A stretch of DNA of 64,000 bases from Undaria pinnatifida (Eukaryota; Sar; Phaeophyceae; Laminariales; Alariaceae): contig JABAKD010000007.1 of NCBI GenBank assembly GCA_012845835.1, positions 9,034,723-9,098,722 of the forward strand, in the 5' to 3' direction. Each line of letters begins with the position of its first letter. Positions within the stretch are counted from its first letter, which is position 1. The notes under the pieces are model-generated. The model worked only from the letters and a program-made list of their open reading frames with translations, was not told where the DNA came from and did not search any database. The position numbers and the translations under genes are program-made. Of this stretch, positions 22,363 through 33,946 are shown piece by piece.

Positions 22363-23290
22363 GTGCAGGATACTCTCGATCTGGATTCCTCCGCGTACGA
22401 TAAGGCCAACGAGGACATCTACGCGGATATTTTCATGCTGACGGAAGCACCGGTGTCCCTACTAGTACTCAAGCATGAGGACAAGACCGGGATCCGTGGC
22501 AACGAGCAAAAGACTGTGCGGGAGTTGGTGGCGAAACACAACAAGGTCACCAACGAAGTCATCCGCGCAACCAAGGAGACGCCGGTCAACTCCTGCCTGG
22601 AGCCCGGGGAAGATCCGGATGAGTACTTGATAGAGAAAATTATCGCGCGTTCTGAGCACAAGATAGGTGATCTTATCTCCGATCGGACACTCAAGGGCAT
22701 ATGGGTCCAGGGGTTTGCTGCAGATTACACGAATACTAAGCTGGTGATGTACCGCAACCCCACCTTCGACATCAACCAGATGCAGAGCACAACGAGCCGC
22801 CTTTACCTGGACGACCTTCCACGTCCCGAAGGATCAAAGGGAGCGATCGCTGGCCGTGGCATCAACATGACAGCGGAAACATCGACCTGCTACATCTGCG
22901 GGAAGCAGAGATACTACGCGCGTAACTTCCAAACGAACGAGAACAAGAATGATTCCTGGAACACCGGAGCCAAGGGCACGGCTGGACGAAAGCGATACTC
23001 TGTACAAGAGACGAATTATCTCAACGACGAAGACTGCTACGAACAAGACATGGAACGCCGTGCCCACCGACGGGACTGGTGGCTGACAATGGCGGAAGAG
23101 GTTTGCACCCCAACGGCGGCAGATTCACGATGCTAGTGGACCGTGGCATGTCGGACCACTTGGTTGACGATGGACGGATTCCAAGAATGCGTCACGGCAT
23201 GACGGATTGCAAGAAGTTGAAGGAGCCGAGACCCATCGTGACCGCCGGTAACGAGAGGACATTCGCGACTGCCACTGGCGCTATCTAACG
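22363..23290 (+). pseudogene. Ty1/copia gag and protease, broken
   Basis: A 257-codon gag-like frame (22363-23136) ends in a decayed zinc knuckle, CYICGKQRYYARNF, where the expected His and last Cys of CX2CX4HX4C are Tyr and Phe. A protease segment, FTMLVDRGMSDHLVDDG, follows in another frame at about 23120-23185. It has D-R-G where active copia proteases have D-S-G, followed by KKLKEPRPIVTAGNERTFATA. Two lost zinc ligands, an altered catalytic triplet and a frameshift show that it is dead. Confidence 0.75.
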
Positions 23291-24591
23291 AAACACCTTC
23301 GACCTGGCCGGCCTGTTCCGGTTCAGGTATCAGCTATGATCGTTCCTGGACTGGGACGTAACCTCTAGTACGTCCAGGGAATGGAAACAGGGTAAGGCAC
23401 CATCCTCGAAACAGGAAACCCTCACTTGCGCAGCAACACTTTGATTCTGCTAAACCAATGTCCGGAGGATAAGGATCTGTGTTCGTATGACGTATATCTT
23501 CACACTTTGGGTGGCATATTTGAGACACTCTATCAGCACCTACTGTAGCCCTTGTAGCACACGTAACCAATAACACGCCTGAGGATGTCACTCTGGCCGA
23601 GACTAAGCGATAACGAGCGTAAATTCAGGACTGCGCGCCTGAGGAAGACACTGTCGCCGAACCAGAGCCCCAACGTACGCAAGTCCAGGACAGACTAAAT
23701 GAAAACGCGACCATCCCTCCAGGGGAGAACACGTTATCGACAACAGCCGGAGCGTCGCCGACGGGAGCAAAAATATTTTTACTTGAGGGACGAGCATCAT
23801 CGATCGGAGCTGGAGCACCTTCATCAGGAGAAGCAGCGACATCGTCAAGGGTCACGACCTTAATTTCACCTGAGGACTCACTTCCCCCATCGACTGGGAT
23901 TGCACAGGATGTACCGCATCACACTATCTCCAGTTCGGGAGCAGGCGCCTTCGCTGGGGGCACCTACGAATCGGCGTACGACAAAAACACCCCTGTCCAG
24001 CTGCTCATGAGGAATGCATCACCGGCAAAACCTCCGGAAAAATGTGTGGATTTGGACCACATCGACAGAGGCCCATGTCGTCTCTCGAAGGACGACAACA
24101 AGGTGATCAAAATCCCTAACGGAATCACTGGATTGTCATCGCGCACTTCAGAGCAACTGCACTCGTGATCGCTAGACCAACTTCATGCTGGATGGGTCAC
24201 CGGAGCATCAGGTGGATCAACAGCATCGTCTTGAATCACTGGGGTCGCTGGATCGTCGTAATCCTACAACACCGAACCATCAACTGAGTACAGGGGTCAG
24301 CAGATCGACAACATCCGCTTCACCCGGGATGGCACCAGCGGCGTTTGAGTTACATCTTCGAGACAAACTCAACAACAAGACCGATGGTCGGAAGGAGGAG
24401 ATCCACACACTGACGACAATGGGACAACAACCGTGGACAAACTCCGCGGCAGAACCCGCTGGTGTGATACACGAGGGCAGAAAGCCACAGGCGACATCGA
24501 CGGCCTTCGTGTGCACTGCCAAGCCAGCCTCAGACTTCTTCATCTTCAACGTAGGGTTGTTGACGGTGAGGCCAAGACGTAGACACTGAAT
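23291..24591 (+). pseudogene. Decayed copia pol (linker between integrase and RT)
   Basis: In broken frames there is Thr/Ser/Pro-rich text with TTAGASPTGAKIFLLEGRA and SSGEAATSS at about 23690-23870. It then reads PPEKCVDLDHIDRGPCRLSK near 24030-24090. This composition fits the poorly conserved region between integrase core and RT of copia. No integrase or RT catalytic motif is left. Confidence 0.45.
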
Positions 24592-24687
24592 GCAAAATCA
24601 ACAGTGGAGGCAGAGATGATGACGGTAATGAGCTTCGAGAAGGAAGTTCCGTGCCTCTCCATCTTCGAGATGAACTTCAACTCCTAA
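24592..24687 (+). pseudogene. Copia RNase H fragment
   Basis: AKSTVEAEMMTVMSFEKEV starts at 24592. STVEAE is the conserved RNase H block of copia elements. The frame stops at 24685-24687 and there is no further RNase H text. Confidence 0.5.
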
Positions 24688-24719
24688 GCTAAGAAGAACG
24701 GGCCAAGAACATCCGACGA

Positions 24720-25560
24720 GGTCTATACCAACAGGCTCGAGCAACTGGAATCGTGAGATGCTATATGCATATATATATGATCAAATGCTGTACGTAGAGT
24801 GCCACATCTTCCATTTTTACGGGGCGAACGGAGACAACAACCGGTGCTGTGCATGGTTTGGAGATTGCAAAAGGTCGCAGTCAGTGCAAAGACGGGGGTA
24901 AGTCAATACATAATTTCGCCTTGATAGTTGAATATTTGAATCGTAAATTTGACTACGTCATCTCCGGTGCTTCAGGATGTACGGCAGCAAATTCCCCCAC
25001 CTGGACAACTAAAAACGGAAGATTAACATACACTAAACGTAATATCCCTCTAGACCGCGCAGTTTGTATCCAGCTGTAGATCGCTGGCAGTGATCCTTTA
25101 CCCCTTCGTTTGTGGGTGGCAGGAACAATGATACAGGCCGTTCGCTCCTGTGCTTGTTGCGGAATGATAACTACATTCACGGCTTTAGACTAAACTATTT
25201 CTACAAACATCGTCCATTCCTTGGTTGAGTACTTGTGCACACATGCAAAGGTATGTATAGTAGTAGAGAAGGATTGTTCATGTGTCCGCTAGTGTGTTGA
25301 CCCCTGCGCATTTTATCAGAATGGGTTGGCTCTACATAAAAATCATACGAAACATTTTCCACGCAGCACTTATCATTGTTGTTGTGTGCATTTTGGAATT
25401 ATGCCGTGTGACGCAGACGTAACAGGTACGTAAGTGAGTACCTAGTAGTTAAATTTCGAAATCCAATAAAATTCGACGTGTTATCGCATCGAGGGGTCGT
25501 GTTAAGATATCGTACTCATTAAAGCAGAAATAGTGTAGCAACGTATTCAATGCTGGATAG
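24720..25560. other. Stretch without recognised genes
   Basis: AT-rich DNA with no supported feature. Confidence 0.4.
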
Positions 25561-25639
25561 CACAAGGTATATCTGGTATAATACACGCACAGGATATCAC
25601 CTCATTATCTTTCGAGAGCCACCCATACCGCTGCTTCCC

Positions 25640-25835
25640 CCCCCCCCCCCCCCGCCCCGAACGCCCCCTTCTTCCCCATCACCCGCACCATCGCCTAGAC
25701 CTAGCACCACACGTATAACAAACCCCTCACCTAAACCCCTTCCTTTCCCCCCGCCCCCCCCGCCCCCCCGCCCCCCCCCCCGCCCCCTCCCCCGCCCCCC
25801 CCGCCCCCACCCCCCACCTCCCCCCCCCCAACCCA
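25640..25835 (+). repeat. C-rich low-complexity tract
   Basis: Runs of C broken by single G, A or T. It is the reverse complement of the G-rich part seen in repeat A. The proline-rich ORFs read through it are artefacts. Confidence 0.8.
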
Positions 25836-25849
25836 TCCCAACCCCACCC

Positions 25850-26503
25850 CCTCGAACACTCCACCCTCTCTCTACTCACTGATTGTACGACTTACCCCAG
25901 GATATACATGATAAACTGATGCATTATTTCCAAAACCGTCACATTTATCCCCTCAAAATAATGTATAGTTTCCACGCACATATTGAGCTGCCCCACACGC
26001 CCCACCCCCGCCCCAACCCCCCCCCCCCAATAATAAACTGGTGCCAAAACCGTCAGATTTATCCCCTTGAAAGGATTTATAACTTACATGCACAAATTGC
26101 CCCCCCCTTCCCCCCCCCCCCCCCCCCCCCCCCCCTCCAAACCCGCTCGCTTTTGATCGAAACCAGGCCCCCACGTCCTTCAAAACTCCGCCCCCCCCCC
26201 GCACCGGTTATTCGACTTACAAGATTCACTTGATAAAAGGATACATTTCCCTCCACAGCTGTCAGATTTTGTCCCCCTCAGAAACGGGTTTTATAGTTTC
26301 CGCGCACAGACTGACTAAAATCACCCTGTTGACCCTGATAGCTACGCTGTAGTTGTAAGGGGAGTCGCCGACCTATATCCTTGATGAGGACACACAACTC
26401 GTAATGCGCGCGATCGGAGTATCACACACAGCTTGCAAAGATGGGTTTCGACGAAATCTTCGATCCCACAGCTGGAGCGTATTTTCATTTTTTATAATAG
26501 TAC
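25850..26503 (-). repeat. Interspersed repeat A, full copy with poly-C modules
   Basis: This is the reverse-complement counterpart of 10795-11400. GTACGACTTACCCCAGGATA starts it, then three modules containing GTCA(C/G)ATTT.TCCCCTC..ATA, separated by C-runs. CACCCTGTTGACCCTG, GGGGAGTCGCCGACC and TTCGACGAAATCTTCGATC follow, and it ends CATTTTTTATAAT. The two full copies lie about 15 kb apart in inverted orientation. Confidence 0.8.
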
Positions 26504-26509
26504 GAACAC

Positions 26510-27150
26510 ACAACAGCAGCGTAGCACCATACGTGTTGTAGCATCGCTGCAGGTAGTCCCCTAACCATATGCAAGCATCACACGTAGCTTGGGGCCATGT
26601 GCCTGGTATTTGGTGCCGGCATATTATATCAGGTACACAGCAGTGCTGTCATGTTCATGATATCCGCTTGTATCGTACGAAGATCTGATCTGGGCCGTCG
26701 AGACCGATACATCTTACCGGTGGACCAGTGTCCTCTTGGGGCCAGACGCTAGGGTCATGATTACGCACCCCGAGATACATTGTTATATAGTTGTTGAAAC
26801 AGCAACCGGAAGGGGTCCTGCGCTTGGGTCATGTCTTGGTGGGGTCATGTAGTTTGGCGTTATCTATGATCGAGGGACAAGCGCATCACACGCCTACTCG
26901 GTCACTCACGTTACGTCCCTCATCATTTTACTCTCTGTTCGACGCAACAAAATCAATACACCGACCCTAGGCCACCGACACCATGGGTCTACACCAGCAA
27001 TGATGCGGGAGAGAGCTCGATGCTCTACGGACGAGTTCACTTCACAGTGAACCGAAGCGTTTGCCTCACTACGACCAGCTGCATCTTCGCCGGAGATCAG
27101 CTAGTTGGCTTGACACACGCAACCACATAATCCGAGACACCGTGGAGTGT
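26510..27150 (+). repeat. Interspersed repeat C, copy 2
   Basis: Diverged direct copy of 20030-20720; see the shared blocks there. It begins a few bases after the end of repeat A. Confidence 0.7.
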
Positions 27151-27882
27151 TTGCGATGTACTAACTTTGGTTGAGTAGGAAGTTGGGCAGGAAACGTTAT
27201 AGATTTTGTATTGAAGCCGTCGAACGTCACAATCGAACGCCAACTCAACCCACTAAAATAAGCCAAAAATTAGGTTATGAAAATATGTTTTCCATGAGGA
27301 AGGGTACACTATATACCATACCCTTTTTTGTCTTTTCAAACCTGGGTTTCTCGTGGGTTGGTGACCTTCGGTTTTACGACCTTCGTCGATTTCGAAATTA
27401 GTTTTACATGTTTTCCAACCCAACAGATTATGAGAATCACAAACACCCTATCATCACGCTAGTAGCATTTTAGCTGTAACTGCAGCGCCAACGATGTGCG
27501 CTGGTGCGCTGTTCCCCAGTGTACTGCCTGCTGATTTCGGTGGGACGGCGCTATCGTGCGCGAGGAAGCTGCCGACTTCAGCAACACGCAAGATCAACGA
27601 CGTGTGCGTTGCAAGGGTTGCGCACGTCGCGCAGAACAGATCTCAAAGCGCGATCCCTGTCCAGGGCCTATATAGAAGCTCATGTTGCCGGGTGAGAACC
27701 ACAGATGATCTGAACGATCCCGAGCATGTTTCCTGTATGGGTGTGTTGGATCTATCTGTACCATCAATCAACTACAATATTGCAGTTACGATTTTGGGCG
27801 CGCTTGGGCTGTCAGTGATAGACCGTCTGGGTTCACGCTTGTTTCTCACCTTTCGCGGAACCTGTTGCCACAGACACAGGCT
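27151..27882. other. Stretch without recognised genes
   Basis: The ORF at 27494-27955 has no recognisable domain and runs into the MITE B copy at 27883, so I do not support it. Confidence 0.4.
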
Positions 27883-28391
27883 GACGCGGGCTACAGTAGT
27901 AGTGGAGGTCCACCACTTTTTTTCTGGATCTCCTCACTCGATTGAGGAGGTCTGATTCCGCACAAAAAATCTGTTTTTGAGCCAACCAAAAGTGCACTCC
28001 GATGAGCAAACTCGCGTTCCAGGTACACAAAAAACGATCACTTTGCGAAACAAGCATGACATTCCGACGATTTCGGGTGAACGCCTATACCTTTTTTTTA
28101 CAAATGTACTTGAAGTTAGTAAAGGGAGGTATTTTAGGGCTCTAAAGGAGTTGAGGAGCCTCTCGTCTTTCAGAAAATGCGATCCGTGCTGTGTGTCGCG
28201 CGTGGCAAGCGTTTTAAACTTGTATATTAGGCCTTGTGCATATTCAGGGCAAATCCCCGGGTTTCCGCAACATCCCCGGGGATGGTGTTTCCGCATCCCA
28301 CCGGGGATTGGGCTTCCACATCCCCGCGGGGGTTGGTTTTACGCATCCCCTTTTGGCCAAAAAGTGCCACCTCTACCACCGTAGAACGCAT
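27883..28391 (+). mobile_element. MITE B, long copy with insertion
   Basis: It starts GACGCGGGCTACAGTAGTAG and ends GTGCCACCTCTACCACCGTAG AACGCATC. CTCACTCGATTGAGGAGGTCT and TTCCGACGATTTCGGGTGAA identify the body. About 200 extra bp lie between the core and the 3' end, including four repeats of a CCCCGGGG(A/T)T-type motif at about 28250-28350. Confidence 0.6.
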
Positions 28392-28581
28392 CTGCTACGT
28401 ACATACGGTAGAGGTACGTCAAGTACTTAGTGTTTTCACCCAATGTGGTGTAGGGTCGTCGCTAGAGGAGCTCTCTACGCTTCACCGAAAAGCTTATCTT
28501 TAAAACAAGAAAAATAAGCGTGCGCGCATCCCGATTTATGCCCACACATGGCCTAAGTATATAGAAGTATACCCAAAAAAT
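28392..28581 (+). mobile_element. MITE B, 5' part, interrupted by segment E
   Basis: CTACGTACATACGGTAGAGG starts a further family B copy, running through the GCTAGAGGAGCTCTCT block to CACACATGGCCTAAG and an A-run. It stops at 28581, where segment E begins. Its missing 3' part is at 39417-39535, on the far side of E. Confidence 0.65.
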
Positions 28582-28595
28582 CAGGGTGGTGTTCG
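28582..28595 (+). repeat. Left terminal inverted repeat of segment E
   Basis: CAGGGTGGTGTTCG, matched exactly in reverse complement at 39403-39416. Confidence 0.75.
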
Positions 28596-28639
28596 TTAAC
28601 GATATTCTAGGCGGTCTCAGACGGGGCGGTACTGCCACT

Positions 28640-28960
28640 TGCCGGTAGTTTTGCTGACGGTAGTCGGTATTTCGTTATTTGACGGTAACTACCTTGACGG
28701 ATTCGGTAAAACCAAAATGTGCCGGCAATTATGTCGGTGGTAATAAGACACAACGGTATTTTTTCGACGGTAGACGGTATTTCGATATGTGACGGTAACT
28801 GCCTTGACGGAAACGGTAAAACTATAATATGTCGGTAATATTTCGGCGGTAATGCAACACGACGGCAATTTCTTGACGGTAGACAAAATTTCGTTTTCGG
28901 CGGTAACGCCCTTGGCGGTAAACGGTAACATGAGAAATGCCGGCATTTGGTTATTGTTGT
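28640..28960 (+). repeat. Left subterminal array of CGGTA motifs
   Basis: More than fifteen GACGGTA(A/G), GGCGGTAA or close variants occur here. The last part, TTTCTTGACGGTAGACAAAA and then GGCGGTAACGCCC, aligns with the right arm in direct orientation. Such arrays could be transposase-binding sites. Confidence 0.7.
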
Positions 28961-28982
28961 TGGATATGTGCGTGCCTCACAG

Positions 28983-29166
28983 GCGGGCAAGCTACTTCTC
29001 TTTTCATCACATCGGGATTGAGCAGTCTCATGCAAACAACAACCACCGGGAAAACAAAAAAAGTCCCTACACAAGCGGGCAAGCTACTTCTCTTTTCATC
29101 ACATCGGGATTGAACAGTTTCATGCAAGCAACAACCACCGGAAAAACAACGAAAAAGTCGCGTCTA
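28983..29166 (+). repeat. 92-bp tandem duplication
   Basis: GCGGGCAAGCTACTTCTC starts at 28983 and again at 29075. The units share TTTTCATCACATCGGGATTG and CAACAACCACCGG with few differences. Confidence 0.85.
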
Positions 29167-29629
29167 ACTCCTCCTTCTCATCTGCCACTTTTATCCCACA
29201 CTATCGCGAGTTTTCCCCGCCTCACCCACAAGAGCTGCTCGCCTACACGACGCCAGCAACTGGTGAACTTAATCAGTGAAAGGCCTTGTGTTTCTCGTTA
29301 TCTCGTGACAGCGAAGTCTAGGCAATCTCAACAACCATGTTTGCCCTCTCCAACTGCGCCACCGCCGATTGCTGGGCACTCTTGGCTACTCTAGCTCGTG
29401 CCTGCGCTTTCGCGGCATCCAACTCGCGGACCTCGTCAACATGTGCCTGTTCAGCCGCACGAACATCAGGGAACCAGTGGAACCTTCTGACCAGAAAATA
29501 TAATATATAAAAGAACATCCGCCACATGTCGCGCGGCATCCAGTACAACAAACTACTGACGGTGCGTTTTGGGCGGTATCCAGTGTTGGCGGTACTCTCT
29601 TGGCGGTATCTACATGTTACGTTATAGGT

Positions 29630-30292
29630 GGGGACACAGAGTGACCCCTGCAGGTCTGCCAATTGAGCAGGTCCTGGGAGAGTACTCACTTTCTTTTCCT
29701 TTGTAGAGACGCAGCTTTATTCGTTTCCACCAGAGCCCCGGATAGCTTCTGAGATCGGAGGCTCGTGCCTCCGATCTATTTCCTAACTTTCCCGAATATA
29801 AAACGCCAACCTTATCATACGAAAACCATCCAAATGATCTCAAATTCGGATAATTACAGGCCTTTCGAGGCCGTATCTTAACACTAGCCCACCCTGATGA
29901 GTCACATATGCAGAAATATGGGAGATTCGGGGAAACTCCGGTTCTACGAACTAGATCATGAGTCGAAGATGCGGCTTCTCAAAACCCACTCCCACACCTC
30001 TAACCGTCTGGCTATGGAGTCAGGAACACGCGAAGAAAAGCAGTTGAAAGAAATGCAGACCCTACAACAAGGCAAACATCACCCATCAAGAACCTGCCGC
30101 ATGCCGCCGGTGTGGCGGGGGGGGCAGAAAAGGCCCTAGAACCTGCCGCATGCCGCCGGTGTGGCGGAGGGGGCAGGAAAGGCTCTACGGCAAACCAACC
30201 ACAGAAAAGTTACTATGGCGAGTCGAGCCCTCGTCGATATGGAGGGGAGCACAGGCGCTAACACAAGGCAGAAGTCATTCGAAAAACCTCCC
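29630..30292 (+). mobile_element. 5' leader of the gag-NADAR element (fragment)
   Basis: It aligns closely with the minus strand of 47655-47035, the leader and start of the second gag copy. Shared blocks include GAGCAGGTCCT, GAGTACTCACTTTCTTT, CCAGAGCCCCGGATAG, GATTCGGGGAAACTCCGGTT, GATGCGGCT and AAAAACCTCCCGC (the first gag codons). The alignment ends at about 30290. The matching gag body starts at about 39151 on the other strand, so the leader and body appear separated by an inversion. Within it, AACCTGCCGCATGCCGCCGG is duplicated in tandem (30090-30180). A TATAAAA lies near 29798. Confidence 0.65.
29752..29777 (+). other. Conserved hairpin in the element leader
   Basis: AGATCGGAGGC (29752-29762), loop TCGT, GCCTCCGATCT (29767-29777): an 11-bp perfect stem. 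The same position in the other copy (47511-47530) keeps the stem with one compensating base-pair change. Confidence 0.6.
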
Positions 30293-30773
30293 GCGGGCCA
30301 TCGGCAAGGCGGGGGGTTAGACGAGGAAACGACAAATATCCGGGATGGAAGGTGGCAACACCTACAGCCCCGCTAGGGGGGAAGTGATTAGACAAAAAAA
30401 ACAAAGTAGAATAAATACAACACGTGAAAGATAAAAGATGACACACAGACCCGCACATAGCCCTGTACCACGTTACGCGCGAGCAGGGTACCCTGGTCGC
30501 CCCCCGGCTCTGGGCTGAGTAGGGCGTCGGCAGGGCGAAATTGAACAATGACGGAAAAGCGACAGGCCTGCGCCTCAAAATTAGCGGCGTTTTACCCAAA
30601 CCCTGGCCCGGCACTGAGCAGGGGGTTCGGCAGGACAGAAAAAAACATAATGGGAGAACCGCCCCAAAACCCGACGAAGACCGTCAGGACACTAAGAACA
30701 ACCCAAAGACAAAGACTCACAACTCATAACCCCAAAACTGAAGAACTATCGAGGAGCGGTGGCGGCTTGGAAG

Positions 30774-31742
30774 TCAACTGGCCCCGGCCGCGCCTCGAGA
30801 TTCGTCTACGTTATGTTGGATTCCCCGAGGAAACGCACTGGCGATGTGAACTTGCAGGCACCAAGAGCCTCGTACGGCTCCCGTCGAAGTCGTGTAGCGC
30901 GCCGGGGGAAGAGGAAGTTTAATCGGTCCCGGGTCGTCCAGGAAGCGGACCAAATATACCTTGTATTCGGTAGTGCTCGCGCTGATTTTTCTAAGCCACC
31001 ATAACCCATCGTCTCCCTTGTACCAAACGTGGGCTCCCTTAGGGAGTACTGTGTCGTGGTAGCGACGGAGCCAATCGGCGCGGGGAACACAGGCGTAGCC
31101 GGTGCTAGGAAACGTTCCCCGTTGCTGCGGGAGAGCTCACGCTGTGCCGCTCCGATCCGCATTCGGCGGTAGAGGCGGTTGATTTGGCGGTGCTGGTCCG
31201 GGATTCCGGCCCAATAACGCAAGATGTGGGAGCGGGAGAGGTGAGAGTACATTTCCCGCTCCCAGGAAGGTTCGGAGAGTCCCGCCCAATGCGTCTTGTA
31301 CAGCACCGCGATGACGCCACCTCGCTCCGTACCGACTGATGACCAGTGACCTGCTCCACCTCCAGCCGTTGGAGGGGAGTCGACACGTCGTCTTGAGTGA
31401 CGTGGTACGGCGGGGACTTCTTGGAAAAGTTGTTGAGCACATACTGTGTCAGCCTCACCGGTAGGTATTTGGGCATGTCCTCGCTGTCGTGGGGGTTGGC
31501 ACAGGGTTTGCAGCGCTCGATGGCCACACGCCGACGAGCGTCCGAACCAGACACGTCGGAAGGGAGATCCAAATATAGTAGGTTGCTCCCGAGCGGCGAG
31601 CCGTCCGGGGTCTCGGCGGCGGAGCAGGGACCGACGGCCAGGACCTTTTACGGGCCCGTCCAGTTAAGCGCGAGTTTGGCCTTGAGTACCTTGGCGTCGG
31701 TGTTCGCCTTCACACCCTGGCGGATGGTAGAGGCAGAGACCC
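30774..31742 (-). pseudogene. Gypsy pol C-terminus: chromodomain plus a Tudor-like module
   Basis: Reading leftwards, the frame has STIRQGVKANTDAK, LALNWTGP*K, SNLLYLDLPSD, CKPCANPHD and YVLNNFSKKSPPYH. The chromodomain follows as VEQVTGHQ, then, after a one-base shift, VLYKTHWAGLSEPSWEREM and ILRYWAG near 31210. After another shift near 31110 the frame reads ACVPRADWLRRYHDTVLPKG, WYKGDDGLWWLRKIS, VYLVRFLDDPGP and ends with TGA at 30776-30774. The last block has the W-x-x..V-x-F-x-D-D shape of Tudor/Agenet modules; that match is an inference. A stop at KVLAV and the two shifts disable it. Confidence 0.65.
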
Positions 31743-32001
31743 AGGCTACCGTAGGGGGGTCCCCTTTTGGGCCATTTATTTCGGTGGCTAGGGGTCACTC
31801 GCGCGAGTAACCCCTTTGTTCCTATGCAATCTTACGTTTTCTTCATGTTTTACATTGACGAAATCAATCCGCAATGCAAAGGTGATCTAAGCTGCGGCAA
31901 ACCAAGTTCCTAAACCATCTTCATCCGTAGGGTACAGAGCTACTCGTGCGAGTGGCATAAACACACCAGTGAAAATGGGGGTACCCCCCCTACCGTAGCC
32001 T
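31743..32001. mobile_element. MITE D, complete copy, inserted in the integrase gene
   Basis: The left end AGGCTACCGTAGGGGGG (31743-31759) and right end CCCCCCTACCGTAGCCT are inverted repeats. Integrase text is cut between LYNSG (right side) and STIRQG (left side), which are adjacent in intact relatives. It contains GGGGTCACTCGCGCGAGTAACCCC at about 31793-31816, a hairpin, and a second one, GAGCTACTCGTGCGAGTGGC, at about 31930. It is non-coding. Flank comparison gave no clear target duplication. Confidence 0.75.
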
Positions 32002-33540
32002 TGGTCCAGAATTGTATAGCCATGCCCAACCACCAACAGTGAAGTTAGGTGCTGGACGCAGCGCGTCGGCGAGGGCGGAGTTTCTGCGGTTAACACGGGA
32101 AACGGTGAGGGCGTGGTGTGCGCGGACAATGTCGTTCGCGCGCTTTTGCCGGTCGGTGGCCAAGTCGCAATAGGCCAGGTGGTCACGGGCCAGTCTCTGG
32201 TGTCCCACGACACCTGTGCGGTCGAAAACCGTCAGGGGGAGCCGTGGGAGTCTGCCCATGTGGACCTCGTTGGGCGCCAGACCCGTCGCCGCGCTGACGG
32301 AGTTGTTGTAGGCGAATTCTACGTGGGGCAGATGCAAGTCCCAATCGTCTTGTCGCTCGTTGACGACCATAGCCAGCGTTTGTGCCATAGTGTGATTTAC
32401 CCGCTCAACGCCCCCGTTACAGTTGGGATGATAGGAGCTTGTAGCAAGCTTGTGTACACCCAACAGCTAATATACTGCTTGTGAAAGCCTGGAGCAGAAT
32501 TGCAATCCGTTGTCCGAGAGTATGGTGCGCGGGCACCATTAGGGGATGTATTGGTTCACCAAGATATTGGCTGTACCTTCCGCGGTGAACTCAGCGGCAG
32601 TGACGGGGAACATGTCGGCCCGACGACTGAAGCGATCGGTGAACAGCAGGATGTAGGTGTTGCCTCGTGGTGTGACCGGAAGGGGGCCGAAGTAGTCAAC
32701 ACTGACGGCGATACCTGGACCTTCCGGCAGAGGCATTGTGATGATGGGCCAGCGGACAGTCAGCCATGGGGTTTTCCGCGCTTGGAACTTCAAGCAGTGG
32801 CGAAGCCACCACCGGGTGCACACACTAATGCCAATCCACCAATAAGAACGCTCCAGCATGCGTAACGTGCGCGTGGTGCCTAGGTGACAAGAGGCCGTCA
32901 AGTGACAAGCTTGGCATGATCCAAGGGTGCATGAGCAGAGGAACGAAGATGCGAACTGGCTCGTCGTTTAGCAAGCAAGCAGCTCGCCCCACAGAGTTGG
33001 GTTTGTCAGAGCTTGTTGGCAGGAGTGTCGGGTTACGGACGAGTAGGACGATGTCGTCGTCGGTTGTACGTAATCGACCCTTACCCGCCAGCTCCCAGAT
33101 GTCTGAGAGAGAGAGGGACGCTTGGGCGAGGGGTAGCATGCCAAGAAGTCGGGTGGCAGGGCCGACGGCCGGCCGATAGAGATGTGACGTATCGTGGCGT
33201 GGCACGTCGGCTCTGCGTACTGTTCGCGCTTCCAATCGGCGTGCGAATAACGCGCGACGGAATCCGCGAACCGCAATTCAGCAGTGTCGTCGAGGGCATC
33301 CGACCTGGTAGGTATATCCGGCGTGTTACCAGAAGGAGGCGTAAGCCGTAGGAGCGGAGTTCCCATAGGCTCTGCGTGGTCGTGGTCGGGCGGAAGTGGT
33401 ACCGTGCGGGCCGGCGGGTCGGCAAGAGTAGGGGTCGCGGCGGCGGGCGGAGCCGGCCGCGGCCGTGGGACTCACGACGGGGTTGTACCTCGTCTGGAAG
33501 ATGGCCGAGGGGCCCCGCCGGGCCCAAATTCATAATCTAC
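32002..33540 (-). pseudogene. Ty3/gypsy integrase (zinc finger and catalytic core), with stops
   Basis: From right to left: a linker with RSDALDDTAELRFADSVARY and a PTCHATIRHISIGRPSALPP segment. An HHCC-type finger follows (HLTASCHLG, then CTRWWLRHCLKF), whose last Cys is now Phe. The DDE core is next: SVDYFGPLPVTPRGNTYILL (first D, about 32720), SDNGLQF (second D, about 32505) and GGVERVNHTMA (E, about 32410). It ends VEFAYNNSVSAATGLAPNEV. All three catalytic residues remain, but two stop codons (32538-32536 and about 32468) lie in the core, and the C-terminus is interrupted by MITE D. No RT or RNase H is present upstream. Confidence 0.85.
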
Positions 33541-33946
33541 AGCGGGGGTACATTACCCGTTGTTGTCGTTGTTCGCCGGCGCGTCGTCGACGACGGAGGG
33601 GCTGGAGTGCCAAGCATGGCGGAGACGGACACAGTCGAACCGGTGGTCGCGGCGGGGGCCGTCTCGTGTAAAGAACGCCGGGATAGATAAGTCGACTGTG
33701 CGATGGACGTCGCTGCAGCCAGGGGTTCTGCGGAACCCGTGCCGCTCTCAATGGGTATGGCAAAAGCCGAAGCGAAAACAGTGTAAGCGGCAGGTGAAAT
33801 CGACTCGCGGCCGGTACAGCCTTCGGTAGTGCGACGGAGGCAGAAACACGAGCAACGAATCTCCCCGGGGAAGCAGAAAGGCCGTCAATCCTTAGACGTG
33901 GCTCGTGTATGCGAAAATCGTGAAACGCGGTAGAGGTGAGAGGGAG

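Noticed and set aside
25550-26233. Proline-rich plus ORFs and glycine-rich minus ORFs
   Set aside because: Products of C-runs in repeat A and the neighbouring C-rich tract.
27494-27955. 153-codon plus ORF
   Set aside because: No domain, and its last third is MITE B sequence.
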